Below the pieces are notes generated by a model. It made no database searches, was not told where the DNA came from, and saw nothing but the letters and a program-made list of their open reading frames with translations. Of a stretch of DNA of 64,000 nucleotides, positions 28,266 to 37,724 are shown in pieces. Source of the stretch: Curvibacter sp. GWA2_63_95 (GTDB lineage: Bacteria; Pseudomonadota; Gammaproteobacteria; Burkholderiales; Burkholderiaceae_C); contig MGPB01000007.1 of assembly GCA_001795455.1 (NCBI GenBank), forward strand, positions 1 through 64,000, read 5' to 3'. A program made the position numbers and the translations under genes. Each line of letters opens with the position of its first letter. Position 1 is the first letter of the stretch.

Positions 28266-28489
28266 GGCGATCGGTGCAGCCTTGGCGCCGAGAGCGCCAC
28301 GATTTGATCGGCGGTCGCCTCATCCACCAGCCGATTTTTGCTGAGCAGTCCTTTGGTGGTGAGCAAGCTGCGCAATTGCTGCAGGTCTTTCACTGTTGGG
28401 GCTACTTTGATTTGCGCCAAGGCAGCCTGGCTGTTGCCCCCCTGGATCAGGGCTGCCACTTTTGTGGCCCATATGCTCTGGCGACTCAT
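28262..28489 (-). CDS. Small protein of unknown function in the protease operon
   Basis: A 75-aa hydrophilic protein (starts MSRQSIWATKVAALIQGGNS) with no signal peptide or known motif. It looks largely helical (TVKDLQQLRSLLTTKGLLSK). ATG 28489 is preferred because GAGGGAG lies upstream; a longer frame back to 28741 runs through the repeat and the fecR-like gene and is unlikely. It is first in the operon, overlapping the lipoprotein gene by 4 bp. Confidence 0.6.
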   Translation of the reverse strand: MSRQSIWATKVAALIQGGNSQAALAQIKVAPTVKDLQQLRSLLTTKGLLSKNRLVDEATADQIVALSAPRLHRSP

Positions 28490-28523
28490 GGTGCGCTTTG
28501 CTCCCTCTTTATGACTATTTACG

Positions 28524-28579
28524 CCATTTTGGCACATGGTGCAAATCTGTAGCGCGCAGGGAGCTATCAAATTAGTAGC
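28524..28579 (-). repeat. Dispersed repeat, copy 6 (diverged)
   Basis: The reverse strand reads GCTACTAATTTGATAGCTCC then CTGCGCGCTACAG; the left half is well conserved and the right half is degenerate. It lies between the divergent 75-aa gene and the FecR-domain gene. Confidence 0.6.
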
Positions 28580-28654
28580 GCAGATCGTTGCCGCCGAGTC
28601 GCCGCATTTGTAGGCATCCGCTACCATTGCTGCATCGTATTCAGGGAGTTGTGT

Positions 28655-29116
28655 GTGAAGAATTGGCGATCCGCAAGTGGTTTGCGCAGTGCTGTTATGT
28701 TCAGTCTGGTACTTGGGGCCGGGCATGCCACCTGGGCCCAAGACGTGCGCAGCGGCACGCTAAAAAATGTGCATGGCAGCGTGCAGGTGGCCAAGGGCGA
28801 CACCGTGCGCCCCGCTGTCCCGGGTGGGGGCGTGGCTGCGGCCGAGCGCATCGTGACCGGCCCCCAGGGCTCAGCGGTTTTGTTCTTGCGTGACGGCACG
28901 CAAATCACCATCGGGCCCAATTCGCAAGTGGACATCACCCGTTTCCAGTTCGATGCCACGACCCAGACCGGCAGCCTGACCGTGCAGGTGCTGTTGGGCA
29001 CCATCCGCATGGTGACCGGCTTGCTGGGCAAGCTGCACCCGGAGAACGTGAAGGTGCAGACACCCTCGTCTACCGTGAGTGTGCGGGGCACCGACTTTAT
29101 TGTGGAGGTGCTGTGA
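28655..29116 (+). CDS. FecR-domain periplasmic protein
   Basis: A 153-aa exported protein with a signal peptide (cleavage likely after ATWA) and a FecR domain: VHGSVQVAKGDTVRPAVPGG, a glycine-rich turn and LFLRDGTQITIGPNSQVDIT, ending VSVRGTDFIVEVL. Such proteins are often linked with OmpA-like partners, as here. GGGAG lies 6 nt before GTG 28655. It overlaps or abuts the next gene, so they form a two-gene unit. Function is not known. Confidence 0.85.
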   Translation: MKNWRSASGLRSAVMFSLVLGAGHATWAQDVRSGTLKNVHGSVQVAKGDTVRPAVPGGGVAAAERIVTGPQGSAVLFLRDGTQITIGPNSQVDITRFQFDATTQTGSLTVQVLLGTIRMVTGLLGKLHPENVKVQTPSSTVSVRGTDFIVEVL

Positions 29117-29715
29117 TGCGCGCTCTGTGGTTCAAAACACTGCTGCCCGTCACGCTGACGGCATTGTTGGCAGCCTGTGCTCCGCTGAGTCGGGTCACGC
29201 TCCTGCCGGATGCCGATGGCCGCAGCACGGCGGTACAGGTGCAGGGGGCCGGAGGTACCCAGCAGTTGGACCAGCCTTACGCCGTGGCCGCTGTGCAGCG
29301 CACCGGCACGGTGGACCGCACCCAGACAACCGCCGAAGCGGTGCAGAAGCAGTTTGGTGCCTTGCTGGCACTGCAGCCACCCGGTGTGCAGCGTTTTGTA
29401 ATGCAGTTCGAGCCAGGTACCGCCACGCTGACGCAGGACTCCCAAGCGCAGTTGCCGACCATCTTGGCGCAAGCCCGTGCCTTGCCTGGCGGCGAGTTGG
29501 TGGTGGTGGGGCATACCGACCGCACGGGCTCACCCCAGGCCAACGATGTGCTGTCCTTGCAGCGAGCCCAGGCGGTGCGTACCCTGCTGGTGGAGCAAGG
29601 GTTCCAGCCCGAGCTGATCGAGGCGGTGGGCCGCGGGGAGCGTGAGCCCCTGGTGCCCACGGAGGCGAACGTGGATGAACCACGCAACCGCCGCGCAGAA
29701 ATCATCGTCCGCTGA
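29116..29715 (+). CDS. OmpA-family lipoprotein
   Basis: A 199-aa outer-membrane lipoprotein. The signal and lipobox are LTALLAACAPL. The C-terminal OmpA-like peptidoglycan-binding domain is clear (VVVGHTDRTGSPQANDVLSL then RAQAVRTLL, ending NRRAEIIVR). It starts at ATG 29116 on the last base of the FecR-domain gene. It probably ties the FecR-domain partner's structure to the cell wall (inference). Confidence 0.88.
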   Translation: MRALWFKTLLPVTLTALLAACAPLSRVTLLPDADGRSTAVQVQGAGGTQQLDQPYAVAAVQRTGTVDRTQTTAEAVQKQFGALLALQPPGVQRFVMQFEPGTATLTQDSQAQLPTILAQARALPGGELVVVGHTDRTGSPQANDVLSLQRAQAVRTLLVEQGFQPELIEAVGRGEREPLVPTEANVDEPRNRRAEIIVR

Positions 29716-29727
29716 GTCGCAATCGCC

Positions 29728-30093
29728 ATGGCCAAGTGGTCACTGTCGGATCTGGGTGGGCTGGTGTACTCCACCGAAGTAGGGCGTACCTGCCCGGTGT
29801 GCCGCCAGGCCCTTGCGGCCTGCATCTGCAACGCCCCCAAACGTCCTGCGGGCGATGGGGTGGTGCGTGTGTCGCGCGAGACCAAGGGTCGCGCAGGCAA
29901 GGGTGTTACGCTGGTGCGGGGCGTGCTGCTGGTGGATGCGGAGCTGGTGGCGCTGGGCAAACAGCTCAAGGCGGCCTGTGGTTCGGGCGGCACGGTGAAA
30001 GACGGCGTGATTGAAGTGCAGGGCGACCATGTAGAGCGCGTGATGCAACTGCTGCAGGCGCAGGGGCACACGGTCAAACGGGCGGGCGGTTGA
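29728..30093 (+). CDS. yciH: SUI1/YciH translation factor homologue
   Basis: A 121-aa protein with a small zinc-knuckle-like N-terminus (CPVCRQALAACIC) and a SUI1 domain (VVRVSRETKGRAGKGVTLVR to GTVKDGVIEVQGDHVERVMQ). It is homologous to eukaryotic eIF1 and bacterial YciH, which influences initiation fidelity. The gene is 12 nt after the OmpA-like gene. Confidence 0.93.
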   Translation: MAKWSLSDLGGLVYSTEVGRTCPVCRQALAACICNAPKRPAGDGVVRVSRETKGRAGKGVTLVRGVLLVDAELVALGKQLKAACGSGGTVKDGVIEVQGDHVERVMQLLQAQGHTVKRAGG

Positions 30094-30094
30094 T

Positions 30095-30310
30095 ATGCAG
30101 CCAGAGGATTTGCAGAAACTGGTGGAACGCAGCATGCCGTTTGGCAAATACGAAGGGCGTCTGATTGCCGATCTGCCGGGTGATTATTTGAATTGGTTTG
30201 CGCGGGAAGGTTTTCCCAAGAGTGAGATTGGCCGCCTGCTACAACTGATGCATGAGATCGACCACAACGGCTTGAGCGATTTGCTCACGCCGTTGCGTAA
30301 GCCGCGCTAG
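30095..30310 (+). CDS. DUF3820 family protein
   Basis: A 71-aa protein with the family motif MPFGKYEGRLIADLPGDYLN and WFAREGFPKSEIGRLLQLMH. Members resemble a putative quorum-sensing-regulated factor in Pseudomonas; the real function is unclear. It starts 1 nt after yciH and ends 3 nt from the convergent rluE-like gene. Confidence 0.87.
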   Translation: MQPEDLQKLVERSMPFGKYEGRLIADLPGDYLNWFAREGFPKSEIGRLLQLMHEIDHNGLSDLLTPLRKPR

Positions 30311-30313
30311 CGC

Positions 30314-30874
30314 CTACGGTGGCGGCGCATCACGCAGCGCGCCGGGCTCCAGACCTTCCAGCGTGTAGGGGCCAACGGCCGCGCGAATCAGTCGCAGGGT
30401 TGGGAATCCGACCGCCGCCGTCATGCGGCGCACTTGGCGATTGCGTCCCTCGCGGATCACCAGTTCCAGCCATGTGGTGGGGATGTTGGCACGGAAGCGC
30501 ACAGGGGGATCGCGCTCCCACAGGCTGGCAGGTGCCTCCATGTGCCGCGCACGCGCGGGCAATGTGGGGCCGTCGTTGAGCTGGACGCCGTCGCGCAGCG
30601 CCTGCAAGGCCACTTCGCTGGGCTCGCCTTCCACCTGCACCCAGTACGTCTTCTCCATCTTGAAGCGCGGGTCGCTGATGCGGGCCTGCAGCTTGCCGTC
30701 GTTGGTGAGCAGTAGCAGGCCTTCGCTGTCCGCATCCAGCCGGCCCGCCACATAGACGCCGGGAATGGTGATGAAGTCCTTGAGCCCACGCCAGCGGCCT
30801 TCGGGCGTGAACTGGCTCAACACGCCATAGGGCTTGTTGAAGCAGAGCAGGCGGGTGTCGGTAGTTGCAACCAT
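30314..30874 (-). CDS. rluE: 23S rRNA pseudouridine synthase RluE-like
   Basis: A 186-aa RsuA/RluE-family pseudouridine synthase without an S4 domain, as in RluE. The start [14 protein letters not shown] and the catalytic [17 protein letters not shown] (Asp in GRLD) are clear. The end includes [20 protein letters not shown]. RluE modifies 23S U2457 in E. coli. Lack of the S4 domain and small size separate it from RluB/RluF. Confidence 0.92.
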   Translation of the reverse strand: MVATTDTRLLCFNKPYGVLSQFTPEGRWRGLKDFITIPGVYVAGRLDADSEGLLLLTNDGKLQARISDPRFKMEKTYWVQVEGEPSEVALQALRDGVQLNDGPTLPARARHMEAPASLWERDPPVRFRANIPTTWLELVIREGRNRQVRRMTAAVGFPTLRLIRAAVGPYTLEGLEPGALRDAPPP

Positions 30875-30883
30875 GGCACAGAC

Positions 30884-31408
30884 TCAGTCCGCGGCAGCGG
30901 CGACCCACAAGCGCTCACCCGTGGCTTCCAGGTGCGTGAGGTAGATGCGCACTTCAAATTCCAGCTGGTGGTAGCTGGGCTCCATGTGGGTGCAGAGCTT
31001 GTAGAAGGCCTTGTCGTGCTCGCGCTCGCGCAGGTGCGCCAGCTCGTGCACGACGATCATCTTGAGAAAGGGCTCGGGCGTGTCCTTGAACAGGCTGGCC
31101 ACGCGGATCTCGCGTTTGCTTTTGAGCTTGTTGCCTTGCACGCGCGAGACGGTGGTGTGCGTGCCCAGCGCGTTTTTCACCACATGCAACTTGCTGTCAA
31201 ACGCCACCTTGCTCAGAGGCTCGGTGCTGCGCAGGTAGTCGGACTTGAGGTCCAGCACATAGTCGTACAGCACCTTGTCAGTCCGTACACCATGGGCCTG
31301 CGGGTAGCGCTGGGTCAGCCAACTGCCCACGCGGCCCTCATCCAGCATGCGTTGCACCTGGCCCAGCGTGTCTGCGGGGTAGCCGTTCAGGTAGCGCAGC
31401 GTCGGCAT
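30884..31408 (-). CDS. YgjP/M48-like metallopeptidase
   Basis: A 174-aa YgjP-type (DUF45) metal-dependent hydrolase. The zinc motif is HELAHLREREHDKAFYKLCT, with the two His and a downstream His/Glu set. It ends in a helical tail. ATG 31408 is preferred; an in-frame ATG at 31417 would add MIA and lies in the dispersed repeat, which may supply that start. Cellular role is unknown. Confidence 0.87.
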   Translation of the reverse strand: MPTLRYLNGYPADTLGQVQRMLDEGRVGSWLTQRYPQAHGVRTDKVLYDYVLDLKSDYLRSTEPLSKVAFDSKLHVVKNALGTHTTVSRVQGNKLKSKREIRVASLFKDTPEPFLKMIVVHELAHLREREHDKAFYKLCTHMEPSYHQLEFEVRIYLTHLEATGERLWVAAAAD

Positions 31409-31466
31409 TGCTATCATTTTAATAGCTGCTTGCGCAGATTCTGCGGGCGCCAGGGATGAAAAGAAT
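31407..31466 (+). repeat. Dispersed repeat, copy 7
   Basis: TTGCTATCATTTTAATAGCT then GCTTGCGCAGATTCTGCGGG is an almost perfect left half; the right half is diverged. It overlaps the 5' end of the YgjP-like gene and supplies a possible alternative start codon. Confidence 0.85.
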
Positions 31467-31479
31467 CAGAAAATTCGCG

Positions 31480-31582
31480 CCGGGCCGCCCCAAGCGCTCT
31501 GGACCGCTGGGCGGCCAGCGGCGCTAGCCAATTTAGCCCCCTCGGGGGGCAGCGACCCGCGCAGCGGTGGAGCGTGGGGGCG
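31480..31582 (+). repeat. Second repeat family (GC-rich), copy A
   Basis: GGGCCGCCCCAAGCGCTCTG is followed by GCGGCCAGCGGCGCTAGCC, a perfect GCCCCC-TCG-GGGGGC hairpin (31536-31550) and CAGCGGTGGAGCGTGGGGGC. A related, diverged copy is at 54478-54571. I recognise this style of repeat from Comamonadaceae intergenic regions. Confidence 0.65.
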
Positions 31583-31583
31583 G

Positions 31584-33131
31584 TCACACCTCGCGGCGCA
31601 GGGCCGGGAACAGGATCACGTCGCGGATGCTGGCGCTGTCGGTCAGCAACATCATCAGGCGGTCAATGCCGATGCCGCAGCCGCCGGTGGGGGGCATGCC
31701 GTATTCCAGCGCGCGTACAAAGTCGTGGTCGAAGTGCATGGCTTCGTCGTCGCCGCTGTCCTTGGCGTTGACTTGGGCCTGGAAGCGGGCGGCCTGGTCT
31801 TCGGCGTCGTTCAACTCAGAGAAGCCGTTGCCAAACTCGCGGCCGGTGATGTAGAGCTCGAAGCGCTCCGTCACCTCGGGGCGGTCATCGTTGGCGCGGG
31901 CCAGTGGCGAGATCTCGGTGGGGTGCTCCATGATGAAGGTGGGGTTCCACAACTTCTCTTCCACGGTTTCTTCAAAGTACAGCACCTGCAGGCTGGCCAG
32001 CGTGCGGCCTTCCAGGCGGTTTTTGGCTTCGGTCAAGCCCAGCTTCTTCACCGCATTGGTCAGCCAGGTAGCGTCGAACACGTTGTCGCCGGCGTCGGTG
32101 TATTTCTGGATGGCTTCCACAATGGTCAGGCGCTCAAACGGCTGCTCCAGATCCACGGGTTTGCCAGCGTAGCTGAGTTGCAGGCTGCCGGTGGCTTTCA
32201 TGGCTGCGTCGCGGATCAGCGTCTCGGTGTAGTCCATCAGGTCCTGGTAATTCCAGTAGGCCGCGTAGAACTCCATCATGGTGAACTCGGGGTTGTGGCG
32301 CACCGAGATACCTTCGTTGCGGTAACTGCGGTTGATCTCGAACACGCGGTCAAAGCCACCCACGATCAGGCGCTTGAGGTACAGCTCGGGCGCAATGCGC
32401 AGGAACATTTCCTGGTCCAGCGCGTTGTGATGCGTCTTGAAGGGTTTGGCATTGGCACCACCGGGAATGGGGTGCAGCATGGGCGTTTCCACTTCCAGGA
32501 AGTTATGGCCCACCATGAACTCGCGCAGGGCGCTCACGGCCTTGCTGCGGGCCACAAAGCGCTGGCGCGCCTCCACATCGGTCATCAGGTCCACATAGCG
32601 CTGGCGGTACTTGGTTTCCTGATCGGCCATGCCATGGAACTTGTCGGGCATGGGGCGCAGGCTCTTGGTCAACAGGCGGATGCTGGTGGCGTGGATGGAC
32701 AGTTCACCGGTCTTGGTCTTGAACAGCATGCCTTCGGCAGCCACGATGTCGCCCAAGTCCCAGTGTTTGAAGGCCGCGTACAGGTCCACGCCCACGTCTT
32801 CGCCGCGCACATACAGCTGGATGCGGCCACCACTGGGGCCGAAAGATGAGTCTTGCAGCGTGCAGAAGCTGGCCTTGCCCATGACGCGCTTGAGCATCAT
32901 GCGGCCGGCCACCTTGGCGGTGGCGCCCAAGGCCACCAGCTCTTCGGTCGTCTTCTCGTTGTAGGCCTCAAACAGCTCCGCTGCCTTGTTCTCGGGCTGG
33001 AAGTCGTTGGGGAAGGCCACGCCCTTGCCCTCAGCCTGCTGCTGGCGCAAGGCCTTGAGTTTTTCGCGGCGCTCCAGGATCAACTGGTTGTCGTCTTGCG
33101 GGGCGGGGGCAGCTTGGTTTTGGTCGGACAT
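31584..33131 (-). CDS. lysS: Lysyl-tRNA synthetase, class II
   Basis: A 515-aa class II LysRS. The OB-fold anticodon-binding domain is N-terminal ([20 protein letters not shown]). Class II motif 2 is FRNEG-like ([20 protein letters not shown]) and motif 3 is [13 protein letters not shown] near the end. ATG 33131 gives [20 protein letters not shown]; a longer open frame upstream is not supported. Confidence 0.97.
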   Translation of the reverse strand: MSDQNQAAPAPQDDNQLILERREKLKALRQQQAEGKGVAFPNDFQPENKAAELFEAYNEKTTEELVALGATAKVAGRMMLKRVMGKASFCTLQDSSFGPSGGRIQLYVRGEDVGVDLYAAFKHWDLGDIVAAEGMLFKTKTGELSIHATSIRLLTKSLRPMPDKFHGMADQETKYRQRYVDLMTDVEARQRFVARSKAVSALREFMVGHNFLEVETPMLHPIPGGANAKPFKTHHNALDQEMFLRIAPELYLKRLIVGGFDRVFEINRSYRNEGISVRHNPEFTMMEFYAAYWNYQDLMDYTETLIRDAAMKATGSLQLSYAGKPVDLEQPFERLTIVEAIQKYTDAGDNVFDATWLTNAVKKLGLTEAKNRLEGRTLASLQVLYFEETVEEKLWNPTFIMEHPTEISPLARANDDRPEVTERFELYITGREFGNGFSELNDAEDQAARFQAQVNAKDSGDDEAMHFDHDFVRALEYGMPPTGGCGIGIDRLMMLLTDSASIRDVILFPALRREV

Positions 33132-33245
33132 GGGGCGTTGGAAGTACGTTGGCAGAACCGGCCAGCCTGTAGGCTTTGGCCGCAACCCTCCATTGTAAGA
33201 GGGGTGGCAGCCGCTATGATGCGCTCGCACTGCCCCAACACCGCC

Positions 33246-33818
33246 ATGCTCTACCAAATCATTTCCCTGCTGCTCGAAGTTGTCTCCGGTCTGCTCACCA
33301 GCACCTGTTTGCTGCGCTTGTACATGCAGCACCAGCGCATTCCCCTGTCGGCCCGCTCGGGCAACCCGCTGGGGCGCTTCATCTTTGCGTTGACCGATTG
33401 GTTGGTGTTGCCACTGCGGCGTGTACTGCCCGCCATGGGCCGCTGGGACACGGCTAGTCTGGCGGGGGCCTTGTTGATCCAGCTGGCCCAGTTCTCCATC
33501 CTGTGGTTGCTCAATGGCTTGGGCGCCAGCCTGGTGTCCGTCGTGGTGCTGGCGCTGTTTGGCGTGGTGCGCATGGCGTTGTCGGGCATGACGGCGCTGG
33601 TGCTGGTCTATGCCATCCTGTCGTGGGTGCAAACGCAGTCGTATTTGGCCGATTTGCTGGACCGCTTGGTGCAGCCGCCGCTGACGCCGATTCGCCGGGT
33701 GCTGCCTTTGGTGGGGGGCGTCGATTTGTCGCCACTGGTGCTGCTGGTGTTGATCCAGATTACGCTGATCGTGCTGGGCTCGTTGCAGGCTGCCGTACTG
33801 GTGGCTACGTCAGGCTAA
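33246..33818 (+). CDS. yggT: YggT family membrane protein
   Basis: A 190-aa integral membrane protein with two YggT repeats: an N-terminal pair of helices with [20 protein letters not shown] and a C-terminal [20 protein letters not shown] segment. Function is not settled (osmotic stress and envelope roles have been proposed for relatives). ATG 33246 is the first that gives the usual [13 protein letters not shown] start. It is followed by an intrinsic terminator. Confidence 0.9.
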   Translation: MLYQIISLLLEVVSGLLTSTCLLRLYMQHQRIPLSARSGNPLGRFIFALTDWLVLPLRRVLPAMGRWDTASLAGALLIQLAQFSILWLLNGLGASLVSVVVLALFGVVRMALSGMTALVLVYAILSWVQTQSYLADLLDRLVQPPLTPIRRVLPLVGGVDLSPLVLLVLIQITLIVLGSLQAAVLVATSG

Positions 33819-33835
33819 ACCTGCTGGCACCATGC

Positions 33836-33864
33836 AAAAGAGGCCCGCGAGGGCCTCTTTGTCT
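33836..33864 (+). terminator. Intrinsic terminator between yggT and accD
   Basis: AAAGAGGCCC pairs with GGGCCTCTTT around GCGA. Because the stem begins A-rich and ends T-rich it can work in both directions for these convergent genes. Confidence 0.85.
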
Positions 33865-33880
33865 TTGGGGTGCCGGTCGT

Positions 33881-34753
33881 TTAGATCACGGCATCCGCCG
33901 GTTGGCGCTGCAGCATGGCCAGCGTGTCAGCCACGGTTTTGCGCAGTTCACGGCGGTCGCAAATAAAGTCGACGGCCCCCTTGGTTTGCAGGAATTCAGC
34001 GCGCTGGAAGCCTTCGGGCAGCGTCACGCGCACGGTGGATTCGATCACGCGCGGGCCGGCAAAGCCGATCAGCGCCTTGGGTTCGGCAATCACCACATCG
34101 CCCAGGAAGGCAAAGCCGGCGCTCACGCCGCCCATGGTGGGGTCGGTCAGCACGCTGATGTAAGGCAGGCCCTTTTTGGCCAGGCGGGTCAAAGACGCGT
34201 TGGTCTTGGCCATTTGCATCAGCGAGAGCAAACCTTCCTGCATGCGCGCGCCGCCGGTGGCGGTAAAGCACAGGAAGGGCACCTTTTGTTCAATGGCGGT
34301 TTCCACGCCACGCACAAATCGCTCGCCGACCACAGAACCCATGGAGCCGCCCATGAATTCAAATTCAAAGCACGCGGCCACCAGGCTGATGCCGTGCACC
34401 GCACCGCCCATGACCACCAGCGCATCGGTCTCGCCCGTGTTTTCCAGGGCTTCTTTCAGGCGTTCAGGGTATTTGCGGCTGTCCTTGAATTTCAGGGCAT
34501 CCACGGGCAGGACTTCCTGGCCGATCTCGAAGCGGCCTTCGTTGTCCAGAAATGCATTCAGGCGCGCACGGGCGCCAATGCGGTGGTGGTGGCTGCAGCT
34601 GGGGCAGACGTTCTGGTTCTGCTCCAGATCGGTCTTGTAGAGCACGGTTTCGCAGCTGGGGCACTTGATCCACAGACCTTCGGGCACGCTGCGGCGGTCC
34701 GCAGGATCGGTTTGCTGAATCTTCGGGGGTAGCAGTTTTTCCAGCCAGCTCAT
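33881..34753 (-). CDS. accD: Acetyl-CoA carboxylase carboxyltransferase subunit beta
   Basis: A 290-aa AccD with the N-terminal zinc ribbon (CPSC at about residues 31-34, then CPSC at about 50-53) and the crotonase-like core ([20 protein letters not shown] and [20 protein letters not shown]). It starts fatty-acid synthesis with AccA. ATG 34753 starts [13 protein letters not shown]. It lies downstream of trpA, as in many Proteobacteria. Confidence 0.97.
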   Translation of the reverse strand: MSWLEKLLPPKIQQTDPADRRSVPEGLWIKCPSCETVLYKTDLEQNQNVCPSCSHHHRIGARARLNAFLDNEGRFEIGQEVLPVDALKFKDSRKYPERLKEALENTGETDALVVMGGAVHGISLVAACFEFEFMGGSMGSVVGERFVRGVETAIEQKVPFLCFTATGGARMQEGLLSLMQMAKTNASLTRLAKKGLPYISVLTDPTMGGVSAGFAFLGDVVIAEPKALIGFAGPRVIESTVRVTLPEGFQRAEFLQTKGAVDFICDRRELRKTVADTLAMLQRQPADAVI

Positions 34754-34840
34754 CGTCAGGTCTCCTGTGCAATGCCCAATCGGGCGTCCAACCAACAGGG
34801 GGCGATTATCCGCGAAACCGCCCCCGGTTCTCTTTTTGCC

Positions 34841-35665
34841 TCAGCCTAGGTCCATCGCCGTGCGGATCTCGCGCAGGAAGGCCAGTGCAGTGGGGCCTAC
34901 TTGGTTCCGCGGTTGGTCCTCCAGCAGCTGGATGATCTTGCTGCCGATCACCACCGCGTCCGACACCTTGGCAATCGTCTGGGCCGTGGCTGCGTCCCGA
35001 ATGCCAAAACCCACGCCCACGGGGGTGCTGATGTGCTGGCGGATGCGTGGCAGCATGGCCTCCACCGCACCCACATCCAGCGCGCCCGAGCCAGTCACGC
35101 CCTTGAGTGACACGTAGTACACATAGCCACTGGCCACACGCGCCACCTGGGCCATGCGCTCATCGGTACTGGTGGGGGCCAGCAGGAAGATCAGGTCCAT
35201 GCCATGCGCGCGCAGATCAGTAGCAAAGGCTTCGCATTCCTCGGGTGGGTAGTCCACGATGAGCACGCCGTCCACACCGGCTTCTGCGGCTTCTTTGACG
35301 AACGGGCTGCTGATGCCGGCCTTTGCGTGCTTCTGGTCGTAGCGCTCCACCGGATTGGCATAGCCCATCAGCACCACAGGCGTGGTGTTGTTGGTCTTGC
35401 GGAATTCCCGCACCATGGTCAACACCTGCACCAGACCAATGCCAAAGGCCAGGGCCTTGTCACCGGCCTTCTGGATCACGGGGCCGTCCGCGCTGGGGTC
35501 GGAGAAGGGCACGCCAAGTTCGATGACGTCTGCACCGCCCGCCACCATGGCGTGCATCAGTTCGGGGGTCACATCGGCGTAGGGATAGCCCGCGGTCACG
35601 AAGGGAATCAGCGCCTTGCGGCCCTGGGCTTTTAATGCGGAAAAGGTTGTGTCAATGCGTCCCAT
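34841..35665 (-). CDS. trpA: Tryptophan synthase alpha subunit
   Basis: A 274-aa TrpA. The catalytic Glu and Asp lie in [16 protein letters not shown] and [12 protein letters not shown]; the phosphate loop is [11 protein letters not shown]. It converts indoleglycerol phosphate to indole, channelled to TrpB. ATG 35665 is 2 nt downstream of the trpB stop. Confidence 0.97.
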   Translation of the reverse strand: MGRIDTTFSALKAQGRKALIPFVTAGYPYADVTPELMHAMVAGGADVIELGVPFSDPSADGPVIQKAGDKALAFGIGLVQVLTMVREFRKTNNTTPVVLMGYANPVERYDQKHAKAGISSPFVKEAAEAGVDGVLIVDYPPEECEAFATDLRAHGMDLIFLLAPTSTDERMAQVARVASGYVYYVSLKGVTGSGALDVGAVEAMLPRIRQHISTPVGVGFGIRDAATAQTIAKVSDAVVIGSKIIQLLEDQPRNQVGPTALAFLREIRTAMDLG

Positions 35666-35667
35666 GT

Positions 35668-36927
35668 TCAGGCTCCCTTCACCACATGGCCGCGCATCGA
35701 AGGGCGGTCGTACACATCGTCGCCGGACAGGTCGGCCACCGTGCCAATGTCCTTGTCACCGCGGCCGGAGAGGTTGACGAGAACCGACTGATCCGGGCGC
35801 ATCGTCTTGGCCAGCTTCATGCCATAGGCCACGGCGTGGCTGGATTCCAGCGCCGGGATGATGCCTTCGGTGCGGCACAGGTAGTGGAAGGCGTCCAGCG
35901 CCTCCTTGTCGGTAATGCCGACATACTCTGCGCGGCCTATGTCGGCCAGGAATGCGTGCTCGGGACCCACGCCGGGGTAGTCCAGGCCCGCGCTGATGCT
36001 GTGCGTCTCGGTGACCTGTCCGTTGTCATCTTGCAGCACGTAGGTGCGGTTGCCATGCAACACGCCGGGGCTGCCCTTTTGGATGGAGGCCGAGTGCTTT
36101 CCGCTCTCCAGGCCTTCACCCGCCGCTTCCACGCCGATGAGGCGGGTTTGGTCGTGCTGGATGTAGGGGTGGAAGATGCCCATGGCATTGGAGCCACCGC
36201 CCACGCAGGCAATCACGGCGTCGGGTTGTTTTGTCTTGCAGCCGGCGGCCGCCAGCATCTCGGGCATCTGCACGAGGCATTCGTTGCCGATGACGCTCTG
36301 GAAGTCGCGGACCATCATGGGGTAGGGGTGCGGGCCCGCCACGGTACCGATGATGTAGAAGGTGTTGTCCACGTTGGCGACCCAGTCGCGCATGGCTTCG
36401 TTCAGCGCGTCTTTCAGGGTCTTGCTGCCGCTGGTGACGGGCACGACGGTGGCACCCAGCAGTTTCATGCGGTAAACGTTGGGGCTTTGGCGCTTCACGT
36501 CCTCGCTGCCCATGTAGACCACACATTCCAGTCCGTAGCGGGCACAGATGGTGGCGGTGGCCACACCATGTTGGCCAGCGCCGGTTTCGGCAATTACGCG
36601 GGGCTTGCCCATGCGCTTGGCGAGCATGGCCTGGCCGATGGTGTTGTTGATCTTGTGGGCGCCGGTGTGGTTCAGGTCTTCGCGTTTCAGGAAGATTTGT
36701 GCACCACCCATTTCGCGGCTCATGCGGGCTGCGTGGTACACGGGAGAGGGGCGACCGACGAAGTGCGCCAGCTCGGACTGGAATTCCGCCAGGAACTCGG
36801 GGTCATGCTGGTATTTGGCGTAGGCGTCCTTGAGCTCATTGATGGCGTGCGTCAAGGTCTCAGAGACAAAGCTGCCACCGTATTTGCCAAAGTGGCCTTT
36901 GGCGTCGGGTTGTTGGTAGTCGTACAT
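35668..36927 (-). CDS. trpB: Tryptophan synthase beta subunit
   Basis: A 419-aa TrpB. The PLP Lys is in [15 protein letters not shown] and the phosphate cup is [10 protein letters not shown]. Also present are [13 protein letters not shown] and the sodium-site region. It joins indole to serine. Co-transcribed with trpA. Confidence 0.98.
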   Translation of the reverse strand: MYDYQQPDAKGHFGKYGGSFVSETLTHAINELKDAYAKYQHDPEFLAEFQSELAHFVGRPSPVYHAARMSREMGGAQIFLKREDLNHTGAHKINNTIGQAMLAKRMGKPRVIAETGAGQHGVATATICARYGLECVVYMGSEDVKRQSPNVYRMKLLGATVVPVTSGSKTLKDALNEAMRDWVANVDNTFYIIGTVAGPHPYPMMVRDFQSVIGNECLVQMPEMLAAAGCKTKQPDAVIACVGGGSNAMGIFHPYIQHDQTRLIGVEAAGEGLESGKHSASIQKGSPGVLHGNRTYVLQDDNGQVTETHSISAGLDYPGVGPEHAFLADIGRAEYVGITDKEALDAFHYLCRTEGIIPALESSHAVAYGMKLAKTMRPDQSVLVNLSGRGDKDIGTVADLSGDDVYDRPSMRGHVVKGA

Positions 36928-36947
36928 GGTTCAAATTCTCACAAGAA

Positions 36948-36973
36948 CCGTTCGCCCTGAGCCTGTCGAAGGG
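36948..36973 (+). repeat. REP-like element (CCCTGAGCCTGTCGAAGG type)
   Basis: CCGTTCGCCCTGAGCCTGTC then GAAGGG, with a nearby partial inverse copy (CCTGAACGG at 36998-37006), lies in the trpF-trpB gap. This short sequence is a REP-like motif I recall from several proteobacterial genomes; only one full copy is in the window. Confidence 0.65.
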
Positions 36974-37013
36974 ATTGCCGGGCTTCAATAGCCCAGCCTG
37001 AACGGTTGGATTT

Positions 37014-37724
37014 TTAGGATTGCTGATCCGCTGCGCGCACGGCGGCAACGAATTGGAAAATCTTTGCGGGGTCTTTGATGCCTTTGCGAGGCTTGCCCTG
37101 AGCGTCGACGGCTTCCACGCCGGAGCTCACGTCCACAGCCAGCGATTTACAGCGCGGCCGTATCGACGTGATGCCATCGCCCACGTTTGCACTGGTGAGT
37201 CCACCACTCAAGACGAGGTGAGCGTTGACGCTTGGAGGAAGAAGTGACCAATTGAATGTTTTGCCCCCACCACCGTAGCCGTCCACATGGGCGTCCAGCA
37301 AAATGGCCTGGGCTTTTGAAAAGTCTTGTGCAAATTGTACGAGGTCGAAGCGGGCCGCGTCATCCCCCAGCGGAATACGTGCTGCGCGCAGAAAGGGGCG
37401 GGCCCCATTGCCAGTTGCGGCCAGGCAGTCTGCTAGGCTTTCATCACCATGAAATTGGGCTGTAGCCCCCGCCACTATTGCGCAAGCAGCTCCTATTTCT
37501 ATAGCGCTTGCATTGACGAAGAGCAGTACGGGGGTGATGAACGGAGGCAGGCGTTTGGCCAATTCAGCGGCACGCTGCGGGCTTACCGCGCGCGGGCTCT
37601 TGGGGTACAGCACAAAACCGATCGCGTCAGCGCCCGCCGCAACGGCAGCGTCCACGTCCTGCTCGCGGGTCAGACCGCAGATTTTGATACGGGTGCGTGT
37701 AGCGTGGATGTCAGGCGTGCTCAT
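37014..37724 (-). CDS. trpF: Phosphoribosylanthranilate isomerase with repeat-derived segment
   Basis: A 236-aa TrpF. It has the catalytic Cys in KICGLTREQDVDAA and Asp near the C-terminal half (LLDAHVDGYGGGGKTFNW). Residues about 73-92, between the strand LLFVN and the conserved QFHGDE, are encoded by a dispersed repeat copy (SAIEIGAACAIVAGATAQFH). The enzyme should remain active because family motifs flank this stretch. It overlaps truA by 4 bp. Confidence 0.95.
   Translation of the reverse strand: MSTPDIHATRTRIKICGLTREQDVDAAVAAGADAIGFVLYPKSPRAVSPQRAAELAKRLPPFITPVLLFVNASAIEIGAACAIVAGATAQFHGDESLADCLAATGNGARPFLRAARIPLGDDAARFDLVQFAQDFSKAQAILLDAHVDGYGGGGKTFNWSLLPPSVNAHLVLSGGLTSANVGDGITSIRPRCKSLAVDVSSGVEAVDAQGKPRKGIKDPAKIFQFVAAVRAADQQS
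37451..37505 (-). repeat. Dispersed repeat, copy 8, inside trpF
   Basis: On the reverse strand it reads GCTATAGAAATAGGAGCTGC, TTGCGCAATAGTGGCGGGGG, CTACAGCCCAATTTC. The left 27 nt closely follow the consensus. It is in frame and encodes part of TrpF. Confidence 0.82.

Noticed and set aside
28490..28741. Longer start for the 75-aa protein (159 aa)
   Set aside because: The extra 84 residues cross a dispersed repeat and the 5' end of the FecR-domain gene. They look random, and a good ribosome binding site exists at the shorter start.
32853..33245. Longer start for the YggT protein
   Set aside because: The upstream part overlaps lysS on the other strand and lacks YggT features. ATG 33246 gives the family start.
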